A DNA stretch of 64,000 bases from Apis mellifera (lineage: Eukaryota > Arthropoda > Insecta > Hymenoptera > Apidae). Every line of letters starts with the position of its first letter. The stretch's first letter is position 1. Made by a program: the position numbers and the translations under genes. The stretch covers positions 4,621,001 to 4,685,000 of the forward strand of contig NC_037641.1 in the NCBI RefSeq assembly GCF_003254395.2, written 5' to 3'. Of the stretch, positions 11,970-23,900 are shown one piece after another. Under the pieces are notes generated by a model, which was given only the letters and a program-made list of their open reading frames with translations, made no database searches and was not told the DNA's origin.

Positions 11970-14900
11970 CTGAAAGTAAAAAATAATTGATTATGTAGAG
12001 CGATAATTTGTTTGTTATTCGTGGCATGACAAGAGAATCTTGCAATACTTTTTACTTTTCTCGTTTTTAATTGATTATCTTCAATATAATACGTAAGAGG
12101 AAGAGAAAATTTAAGTTGAATATTTCATCGTTCTTCCTCTTTTTTTTTTTTTTTTTTTATATAACTTGAAATATTTTTTTCAAGCTTCATTCCTTTAATG
12201 AAAAAAATCTATATTTAACAGCTAAACTATGGATGTTTATGCAAATTCACATTTTTATGGATGCAGAAACTTGATTCATCTGTTAAATAATACAATACAC
12301 TAATAATATAATACAATACACTCCCGTCCATAAATCCTCGGACAATCAATAACGTTTCTGAATATAGACAAATGAAAATTATGATTGTAATGTTTTTCAA
12401 CAATATTAACATAAATTTACTTTCATTTTAAGCATCGAACAATAATGGCACTTATTATTAAAATATTCGAATAGATAATTCACTGATATCTAATTCACAA
12501 ATTCATACTTCAAAATAATTTTTGTCTGTCACGAAAATTCATAGACGAGTATATTACCATATATATGTATTTTTACTAGATGCATTCCATATATTCCTAC
12601 TAAATTATTAATTAAATTTTCCCCAATATAATGCATAAACATTCTATAATCTATATAACTCGGCAAAGACGCGATAAAATCGAACGATCCCCCCCCCGTT
12701 TTTGACCCGTGGAAATAGCAACACGTGAAATATGTACATAACACTCGAAGCAGGGAAATCATATGTAAATAGCATTATGCATATCTCCTTACGTAAACCG
12801 GAGTCGGTTCAAAATCGACAAACATTTATACACACGCGGTGATAAACAGGCACGTGGTTTAAGGCTACCAACCTTCTCGCTGTGCTTGAATTCCCTCATC
12901 ACGCGATCGTAATCCCTTTTGGTCACGCGTTCAGGGTAACAAACGGCGCTCTTGATGAACGTCTTCAAGCTGCGCTCGAGGAGCTGGTTAACCTCGTTGT
13001 AATCGTAATCGTCGTGCCTGATGCCGAACATGCACTGAATGTAATTCCAGATCGCCCGTCTGAAACGGGACGTGTCCACCTTGCTGTGCGTGCCCATCGT
13101 GTAATAGGTGAGATTGTACGCCGTTTTGAATTTGTCGTCGAGCAGATTACCGACGTCGTTGTACAGACGGTTCACCAATGAATAACCATGATCGTCCCAT
13201 GAGTAGTCTTGCACGCGGAACGTGGGTATGTCGCTCAATTGGCCACGCTGAAACAAAAAATTAATTCACGGTTAGAGGCGGAAAGATCAGTGGAGGTTGG
13301 AAGGAGGATCGTTTAAAATTTGAGGATACATTCGTATATGATATGCTTGATTTTAAATTGAGAGAACAGGAGAATGATAAATTTTGTTTTTTATGATTTG
13401 GAACTTCGAAAAGCTAGATTCATTGATGAAATAGAGTAATTGTTTAAGGATAAGGAGTAAACTTTCGAAATTCGGATAAAGAATAATTTAAAATTATGCT
13501 TCTTGGCGAAATAATTAATGATGGGATATTCGAAACTTTAAGTATCGTTGAATCGCAGAGGAAATGATGAAAATTCGAGCTTTTAAAGTTGGATTAATCG
13601 ATTGCAATATATATATGTATGTGTGTGTTATAAATATTCATAGGATCAGTCGATGGAAATTGTAATCGAATCGAAATTAAATATTCGTTGTCGAGGTTCG
13701 CGCGTCGCCTTGAAACGCACTTTCGAATTCAGCTTCGCGAATTATGATACGATAGATACCTACGATGTTGAGCTGTTATGAAACGAATATAGTGTATCGA
13801 AATAACCTCGTCGACAATTTTTTTTTTCTTTTTCTACATTTTTTTCCACGCTAGTCATTTACACGCTATCTTGTCTGCAATTTTTTTTTTTTTTTTTGTA
13901 AAATTTATTATAACTAGTAATAACGTATATGCAATAACACAACAGTAATCCAAGGAACTGGTAAACATTTAATTCTAAACGCTATTAGATGTTTGAAATG
14001 TAGTAAAATATGCAAAAACATAAAAAATGCAATGAAAAGAATGAAAAATGACCAAATGGACTTTGTGGACTTAGATTTCCATTTGTCAATCTGTCTGTGT
14101 AATCGCAGGCAGGTTTTCCTCATTCTAATAAATTTCTCGCGTGGATCATTAATAATATTAATTACACGGTAATCGAATTATAATATATTGTTAATCATAT
14201 ATAATAAAGGTGTAAACTTACTTAAGAACCGTAATTAAAAATTGAACTCGAATAAATAGAAAATTCTTCTTCAAACTTTTGCATTACGCAACATCCGACC
14301 ACTGATACAATCATATTTAAATTTATATTTTTAAAAAATTTAAATTCGACTCCCACTTAATTAAAGAATAAGAATTACATTTATACACACTAATGGACAG
14401 CTATCCGCCTTCTTTTCATCTATAATTATACATTTCATTAAAAACATAAATTCGAATTTTTAAAATTAAAAATTACATTACTTAGCAATATCTTCTGTGT
14501 CTTCTTTTCATCAACTATTACACTTAAACGATTGTTTGGAAATACCGTGTATTTATTGATGATAATAAAAATGTTTTCCAGTCCATTTTCAATTATATTC
14601 ATCGCATCGATTACATTTATGAAGAAATGTATAAGAAAAACACTCACCTTGGCGAAATCCTGATAGATGAACGTAGGATCTTCGATGAAATGACCGATGT
14701 CAGAGTCGAGGACCGAACTACTCCTCTGGGGCGCGGCTGCCAACTCGGCGGACTGGGTCTCCACTGTCTCGAATCTCTTGGACAATTCCTCTTGCGTGAT
14801 CTGGTACGACTCCGACTTCTCGGAAAGCCGCTTCATACGTTCCATGAGCGCCTCCACGCCGACCTCCTGTTCACCTACTATGCTCGGCGAGGATGGCGGC

Positions 14901-17900
14901 GATGGCATGTTTTCTGCAAGGATTCGAATAAATATCCCCATCGTTAACGTTCTAATCTTAATCTCCGATTGAACGATACGTTGAAAATGTTTGGAGAATG
15001 GAAGCCACTTATCTTGCTTTAAATTAAAAAAGAGAGAGAGAGAGAATGTAAGGAGAGATAAAAATTAAATAAAAGTGATTTACAATGTGGGTCGACGTTA
15101 TAAATACTATTTTGCTATTACTATTTTACAATTCAAAGTTATGAAATGTTAATAACATACGGTAGAATGTCGTTAATGAGATTCGAAAAGAGAAAAGAAG
15201 AAGAAGAAGAAGAAGAAGAAGGAAAAAAAAGAAATCTCCTCGAGATTCGATTTGAATTATGTTATAAGGGATTAAGGTGAATTTAAAACGTGACCGACTT
15301 ACCAGTCTTGCCGTCGCCGTTGGGGATCTTCTTGGGACTACTGGAAAGTTTGTCTTTGGCAGTTGGTACGTTATTGCTATTATCCTGGACGTTCTCTTTG
15401 TAATGGTGACCGGCTACGTTGTCCAGCTCTTCGTTAATACCGCAGGAAAAGACGAAAGACGAAAGGGAGTGGAAGTGGGCCAGAAGAACTATCGCGTGAA
15501 CGACCTCGGCCAAGGACCAACTGTCCGCGCCTTTGGTCAGTTTCTGCAAAATTAAAATCGACCCATTACGCGTCTCTTTCCTTCTTTTTCTTTTTCCTGA
15601 CATTTAAATTTGTTTTACACGTAGAAGATAATTATAAATCAAAATGTGTATAAAAATATACGATCAGTCGTGTGTTATTAATTTTGGTTGAAAAAGATTT
15701 TTAACGATTGCAAGAAACATACATAAATTATTATAATTCAAATTACGCAATGAATATAAATAAGCGTGTATAATTCATCATTAATTTTGACCAAAAAAAA
15801 AAAAAGAAATACCTGTACGCTTTTAATAATTAACAAAAGAGCGTGAAAGAAATTTAATTCAAAACTTACCTCTATGTGCGTTTTGTTCAGCAACCACGGC
15901 CTATGAGCTAAAATCTTGTTAATCTCATAGAGATCTTGTAGCTTTCCAGGGATCGACTTCAAACCACGAAGCCAAGATGGATCACCGCCTTGGAGGATGA
16001 ACTCTCCTTTCTGCAGGTTTATTAAATAGCTGCATTGATGTCTACCAGCAGCCTGCAAACAAAATGTATTGTATGTTATTTACTATTCCGTTTTTTAATC
16101 TTTTGATTAAATAAAACTAGAGGAAGGGATTCAAATTCAAAAAGTAATCGTGAACTGTAATTCATAATCCATTATCGAAGCAAGATTATTAATAATTTTT
16201 ATAAGAAATTTAAAATTCTCCTTCGTTTCTCAAATATGTATATCTCAGATACAAATGCATTCTGTAAAATTTCAAATTAAATCTTCCAAAAATCGTCACT
16301 TAAATGCACAATTGATATACATCGTACGAATGAAAGAGATATGACCGATAACATTCTCGATTTCGCATTTCGATTAAAATCACGCGTACCCCAAAGAGGG
16401 AACTCATCAGCACGGCTGAAAAGAATGCTGGAAGGCAAAGTCTCGAGCAAACATAGTAGTATACCGTGTGCCTAACTTCAGAGGAGATCCCGAAAGAAAG
16501 AGTCCTCGAGCGTGGAGAGAGAAGAATCAATGAAGAGAAAAGAAAAAAAAAGGAAAAAAAGAAAGAAAGAAAGAAAAGGAACAGAAAAAAAAACTAGAAG
16601 CGGAATGTTGGGGGAGAGACAAATTGCCGACGACGCGACGTATCGAGGCGCGAAATTGAGCAAGAGCGTATCGATCGCGTATGTTTCTCACTTTATATTG
16701 CTCTTGCACTCTCCTACACGATGCAGAAGGTACAAGGAAGGAAGAAAAGAAGTACGGTCGAGCGACTAGATTCGTCGATTCTTCGTGTTCGATTCGAAAC
16801 GCGTGAAAGTTTAGAAGGAAAACGAACTTTGTGAAAATTAAATCGCCTTTACAGCCGACATGGTTCGTCGATCTTTGAAATCTTCAACGTTAAATTCATT
16901 GGTGGAAGTTTGGAAAAGAAACGGAGAAAGAATGAATATCGTGAGAATTAGAAGTTCCATGTATATTCAAAACTTTTTCGTAAACAGTAATTTTATTCTC
17001 TATCGATTCCTCCCACATTCGCTTGTAAGAAATATTTCTCGAAAGCGATTCTTCGATATTTTATTCTCTTAATAAATTCTCATCCTTGAAAGTATACGAG
17101 GAAGGACGCAAAGTATATAAAATTAAAAAAAAAAAAAAGAAACAAATAAAAAAAACCAATTTTTAAAAATTAAATGAAGAATAAGACAAGATTCGTCCAT
17201 CTCCTCGTAAATTCAATTCATAGCTCTAACGTTTGAAGCTTTTAGGAAAACAAACTTTGCAAAAATGAAATAAATCACGATTAGAGGCTGGACAAGGAGT
17301 GGTTGGAAAAAGAGAGGAGGAGGAGAAGGAGGAGGTTGTTACGAGGGAAATAACGGAGTGGCGATGCGGCACGATCGGTTTCTTCTTCTTATTGGTTTGT
17401 TTTGATCGTGGTGGAATTACATCAGAAATTCAAATGACTCGCGGGAGAGGTATTGCGAAGACGTGGAAGAATAGGTGGACGAACGTCGAGGGGAGAGGCA
17501 GGCGAAAGGCGAGATGATGAAGCGCGTAAACAAGACACGTGTTTACCATGCGGGGCCGCGGATCGATCGACTCAAGAGCCGCGATAAGCGATAAGAGAAG
17601 TCTGCAAATATCCGTCTCTCCCCGTTCCAATTGCTATGAAATTTTGCACACCTATGAAAAAAAAAGAAATATCGAACACGAACGAACATCGAACACAATC
17701 GAGTTATCGATTCATTTAATAAATCGTGGGAAGTTGTTCTTTGAACAGATTTATCTTTTTAATACCTGGAGGCTACTTAAGGAAATGAGACGAAACGATT
17801 TTGACATTATGATTTTTTTTCTCTCGCTTGTTTTTATAAAGACGTTTTTTTTTATCTCTCTCATTATACGATGAATTTCCAATAGAGGAATGATGTATGG

Positions 17901-20900
17901 AATATGTAAATTTGGACGATGATAATTTTTGTCAAAAAGTATCGAAGAGAATTCCAGAAAGATCTAGGCCACGTGTACTCTCGTTAGAAATTGTATAATA
18001 AATGTCAAACGTGTGCAATTCCCATTTGTTTTGCTCGATACAACTTAAGAAGATGTTGATAAGTCGATAATCATTTTATTAATTCTCTGTTTTTTTACGT
18101 AATCTTCTAGTAATCAGATATATTTGAATCCATCAAAGTTAAGAAAAAAAAACTTCAAATTAAAAGAATTATATATATTCATATATAGGATATTATTTTT
18201 AGAAAATCGATTGTTTATCAATCGAGACTTATTTATTAAATTACATATATATATTTATTATTTATAAATAATTTAACTTGTATCTTAGAAGAAGAGAAAT
18301 ATAACGTGATAAAAGTTATCTTATTTAATCTATTCTAGCAAAATTAAATTCTTTTTTTCGATAAATTTTAATAAAATTATTCCATTGGTTCTATTGCATA
18401 TTTCTTGTTTACAAATTCTACCAGCTCGAAGGAAAAAATCAATTATTACTCATACGTTGATTTAATTATAAAAGATAGACTTTGATCTCCTCAACGTTTC
18501 TTCACATTTCACTCTTCTCGTCCTCGATGATTTCGCTCTATCTTCGAATCGAATAAAATTCGCGAATCTCGGGCCAGATTGAATGTGTTTACAGGTAGAA
18601 AAGCTGTTTTCCAGATAGCTTATCGCTTTATCATTCTTCCAAGTGTACCAAGTGCAATCACTCTTCTCCCCTTCCATTTCTTCGAGTTCCTCTCGACAAT
18701 CTCTTTTTCCTCATCAGACGTCGACTTTTTATCGTGACTGATAACGCGTTTTCGACTCGATCATTTTCAACTAAATGATACGTATTCCATGTACATCTAT
18801 TGATATGTCAAATGAACAATGCCACATAAATGCCATAATTGTCAAAGTCTTAAAGAAATTAAACATTTCAAAACTATATTGAGAATCTGTATTAAAGAAG
18901 AAGTGCTCAAGTTAGTACCATCATCCATTCTTATTATAATATTTGAACTGTAATTCATCATTATTCTATTCACTTCATCGTGTACTTATTTAATTTTTCA
19001 ATGGATAGAAGGAATGATAAATAAGTTAAACGATATTATTTCTCGAGTCGGCGGTAAACATTCAGAAGCAAGGTAAATGTGAAAAGAACGTATAATCATT
19101 TTATTAATATCACATATTTAGATGCGTTTCGATTTACGATTCATGCTTTTTAAACCAGTTTCAACGAGTAAGAAGTTATTATCACATATCAATCGGATTA
19201 CTCCGTGTTATTAGTTTATTTACATATAAATCGATCGATTAAGTATAATTTCCGTTAATTGGAGATCAGGAAACTCGTTACCACTTCCGAACCATATCTC
19301 TCCGAAACGAGAAATAACAAGTTCGATCCGATATCCTGTTTACTTCACGCTTAATCAACCCATCTCTCGATTTCGATTTGTTCGACTGATCGACGGAATC
19401 GTCCAACTTTGACGATTTGATCGTCAAAGTTCGATAGAAATTCGTGTCGATAATTTTGATAATTTCACGCGAAAGACGTGAAATTATTGACGAAAACGTA
19501 TGCTCGATGGCTCGAGCTATTCGACGTCCAGCTATAACGTTACGAAACCCGTTGCACTTGTTCGGTTTCTTCCGATAATCTTTGGCCCAATGACCCAAGG
19601 GACGAACGAGGAAGAGGTACACGACGTTGATTGGGTCCACGATAATCGCATTCCGGGTTTGTTTGTCGCGAGCAAAAATAACATTCTTAACCCATGACAT
19701 TATTATTTATTATTATTGTAATTATTATGGCCATTTATTTGACAAGCACGTCCAAGGCCCATCGTAATATATATATATATATATGTATATGTTTTTCAAC
19801 ATTGTGATGCACATATTTAAATTGATTTATTTACATTTCACTTTATACATATCGTAATCGATAATAATAGAACGAAAAAACATGATGTGGTTAATTGACG
19901 TTGATGTTGTACAAACAAATAATTATACGATGTACAGCCGATCACGAAAGTGCCCGTTTATTATCTTGTTAACTCGAAAATTCTGATATTAATGAATACT
20001 TTGTGTATGCAAAGTAATATAACAGATTAGACGCGTATCAATTTTTTTTTCTTAAATGAAATCCAATTTTTAATAAACGTTTTTCTTTTTTATACCAAGA
20101 GAGCTAAATCTCTTTAATTTGTAACTAAAATTGTTTTGGTAAACAATTCGTTCTTTTTTTTTTTAAATTTACGTTTAACAAATGTTTAAAATTTTTTTCT
20201 GATTTATCTCTGCTTTAAATCCTGTTTCTATTTGTTTGAAAAATATCGAGACTTTAATAATATTAATGCATACAACTGCTAATGCATATTACGAAATGAC
20301 TGTTTGATTTTAATAATACAACTTGTTACTCGAATTCTTATAAAGTGTACGGGAACTTTTATGACTGGCTGTATTTGCATATAACGTATATATATGAAAA
20401 GTATTCAGTATTTATCTTCGACTATTTATCATTTTTCCAACAATTTTACCATGAATTCAAGGATATTATAATGGATTTCTAAACTATATTTCACAACCAA
20501 GGTTATTATATCACGTGTCCACGATTAGAAATCATCAATTGAAAATTCATCTTCCCAACTTAGACTTCAACTAACGTTACTTTACGTTCGTGCTAATATT
20601 TTATGTAACAATCCCAAGACTTTTTTTTTTCTTCCAAGACGTAATCCATTTAAACAATCTTCCCCTTGCGCTCGAAACATTTCTCGTTCGCGTGTTTCGC
20701 GTCGCTTTCTTAAACTAACCATTCCCTTAAATTAACAAGTATTACTCACACCCTTCCTTCCTTTTGGAAGAAAAAAAAGAAAACAGGATAAAAATCTTCA
20801 AGTCGGTATGAGAAATGCTTTTCCACCAGTCTCTCCCAGATGGTGTTATCGTATCGCCGGATTAGAAGAAAAGAAGAAGAAAAAAAGTTGCCACCATTAC

Positions 20901-23900
20901 GTCGAATTAGGTGAGGAGAAGAGAAAAAGCAGCGTTCTACTCACCATAATGGCGATGAGATGCCTGTAGTCGTAAGGAAGTGGTCCGTCACCCCTCAGGA
21001 TGAAATGTTGGGTGCGGAGAAAATGCTCCAAGTACGAGGGATGCGAGGCCATCACCCTGGAGACATGATCCAGCCTGTTGTTCTGGAGGAACGCATCCAT
21101 CAACAGGATATGAGTCTGTAATCAAAGAGAGGGAAGATTGATCAGTTTTGATTGATTAAAAACGAGGAATCGAAGCGCGAGATGATTGGACAATTTTGAG
21201 GTGTATTATGAGATCGCATGTTCGATATTCAGTCGAGTATGAAAAATGGATCCAAAGAGAAAATTGTTGCCAATTTATCTTGCGATATAATTCGTTTTTA
21301 TAATTGTTAATTATGCTAATCGTTTAAAACGAGAGATATACTTTAAGTGAATGTTATTGTCAAGATAACAAGATCTTTTTTTTTTCCCTTCCTTTGTATT
21401 TTTATTCCTCGGACGTATGCAAAAATATTTTCTATACACTTTTGTCTACTTGATGTAATACTGGCACTGTTGCGTCTATTGTATCCATAAATATTACATA
21501 TTTCGTTTTTAGATTATTGGGAAATTTCTATTTATGATTAAACATTGTTGTGGCTAACCTTGAATTCGAATGTAAAATCAGAAAATGAGACAATGCAGCT
21601 ATTAAAGTGACTTCGTTTCGTCATCATCATAATATATAGAGAGTATTGTATATTTTTTTACGTATACATAAATAAACAAGTGGATTATCGTACAAGTAAA
21701 AATCTGATTTTCTCGACGAACAAGGGAAGAAGAATTTCTTGATTACTTTTTCTATTTATTTCCAAATCTATCTTCCTTACACACTTCTTCTTCTTATCGA
21801 CACGCTTTATCTTGTGAATCGACGTAAACTATAATCGCATTAATGACATAATCGCGTTTGCCCCGGAATGGACAAAAACTAGGTTACTCGGAACCGAGCT
21901 TCGAAATCAAGCGGTCGGCTTGCATCAGCCCTACGTGTCGTCGATATCACCTGAGTAATCATTACGTTTCACGAAAAAAAAGAAACTATAACACTTACGA
22001 AAAATCGTGAGATATAACAGAAGCAATGAAACGTCCATTTCTCGAAAATGCAAATACAGATATTCCAAACTAATAACAGTCGAATCTTCAACCCTCTCCA
22101 CTATAATTTTTTTCTTTCTCGTTCAAAAAGATGATTCTATCCTTTTTAATTAATTCTATATAAATAAAATATTCTATATAAGAAACTTCGATCCTCGAAA
22201 AGTATTTCTTGTTAACTAAGAACGATTCAGCTTCAGAAAAATTGAAAATTATTTTCGAAAAGAGAACTCTCGCATTAAGTCTAATCTAATTGGAAGGGGG
22301 GAGGGAGGAAAAGGAAGTTTCATTCACGGGCATGAAATAAAAGCCTCAGGGGGAAACAAAACACGATCGTGCTGCGATCTCTTCGAGTTCTATTCGCCAC
22401 ACGGAGAGAGATACATCGAAGCCCGGGTATCGATTGTTTTTCACCACGAGGCAAAAGCTGTCAGGCACGATCGGCGGCCGTACGAGCACGATATATTAAT
22501 GCGAACAGTTGCCGACAGTTGTCGAGGGTCGACGACCCGTGTGTTCAAATTAAAACGGGAAAAGACATTTCACTCGCGAGCTTTCGTCACGCGAGGAATA
22601 TCAATTTTGACCTCTCCCCTCCCCTCCCCCTCCTTCCGTACAGTGGATCGTCGGACTCGGTAGAATTTTATCGAAGATTTATCCAAATCGTTGCGCACGA
22701 TCGAAAATATCGAAAAGGACGAACGAAACCTTATAATAGAGCACAAGTGTTAAATCTTGTCAGTGGAAAAGTTTCTCGACACGTGCCAATAGGTAGATTT
22801 AATTGTAGAATCAATCTATAATAATGTGTATATTATACACTTGTCGTTGCGTCATGCTCACTATAAAAGTATATCAATCTATATAATATGCAAACGTATA
22901 TTCATAACGTGTATATATATAAAACAACGTTTGTCGTTGCATCATACATCGATCCATCCATTGTAGACTTGTTTGTTTTACAATTATATGGAATGATGTA
23001 AGAATCGTGTACAATATATAATAAATATGGAATTGTATAAATGATTTTAAAAAAAGAAATCTTTTTTATATTTCTTTTTAAAGCTAAACAGATTTTGTCC
23101 GCAAAAACTTTGATATCAATGATTATATTTAAATCATACGTTATATTTATACGGGTTAAAAATATCATCTTGTGTTGAGGAACAAAAAAGAGCACTTAGA
23201 GGAAAAAAAAAAAAAAAAAGAAACTTTCTCTACTTTGTCTCGAGCAACTTTATCACCCGGAATATCTCCCCTATATTTTTATAATGTTAAATATGTTCCA
23301 GATAAAAATCGAATGGTTTCAAGGGGAGTTTTACGTGTGTAGAAACGTGACCTGTTATAAAATACCATGAAGAAATGTTTCGTTCTAATGTTGTACGGAA
23401 TTAATATTGATCCCCGATAAAGATCTCGACGGATGTTGAGGACTCGCTGCCGTGTTACGAAACAGAAATGGCGCTACCGTTCGAATCGTGTTGGAGAACG
23501 GTAGGCACGATTCACGTAAACCAGTCACGGGACACGGGAGTAAAGAGAAACGTCCAAACGGTAGAGAACTCTTCTGCTTATGAGAATATTTGTCTAGGTA
23601 GTCGTTTTACTCGTCGTTGAAAATAACAGCTTCGAGTTATTCAATTTACGTTCATTGAAATTAGCTGTTACGTAGACAATTAAATACCCATTAGATCTCT
23701 ATATTTCATTTCTTGATAATTTTTATATTTCTTGATTCAATTATTATATGCATAATTACTCTTATACGATTTTGTACGATCGAAAAGATTTAAACCGTAA
23801 AACAGATCATCTCTATTTTAATTGAGATTCCTGTAATAAAAATTTAATTACAAACTGTATAAGGATTTAGAGAAAAGAAAAGAAAAAGCAACTTTTGATA

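Noticed and set aside
11713..12045. 110-codon minus-strand frame over the last Sestrin exon
   Set aside because: Wrong reading frame; the true exon reads VHVNLMILEARM in another frame.
12310..12420. Tc1/mariner-like terminal inverted repeat (CTCCCGTCCATAAATCCTCGGAC)
   Set aside because: Only a vague resemblance to Tc1-type ends; no partner repeat, target duplication or transposase remnant found nearby.
12882..13181. 99-codon + strand frame
   Set aside because: Antisense shadow of the Sestrin exon at 12873-13247.
14627..14972. + strand frames of 91-106 codons
   Set aside because: Antisense shadows of the Sestrin exon at 14648-14913.
15277..15555. 92-codon + strand frame
   Set aside because: Antisense of the Sestrin exon at 15303-15543.
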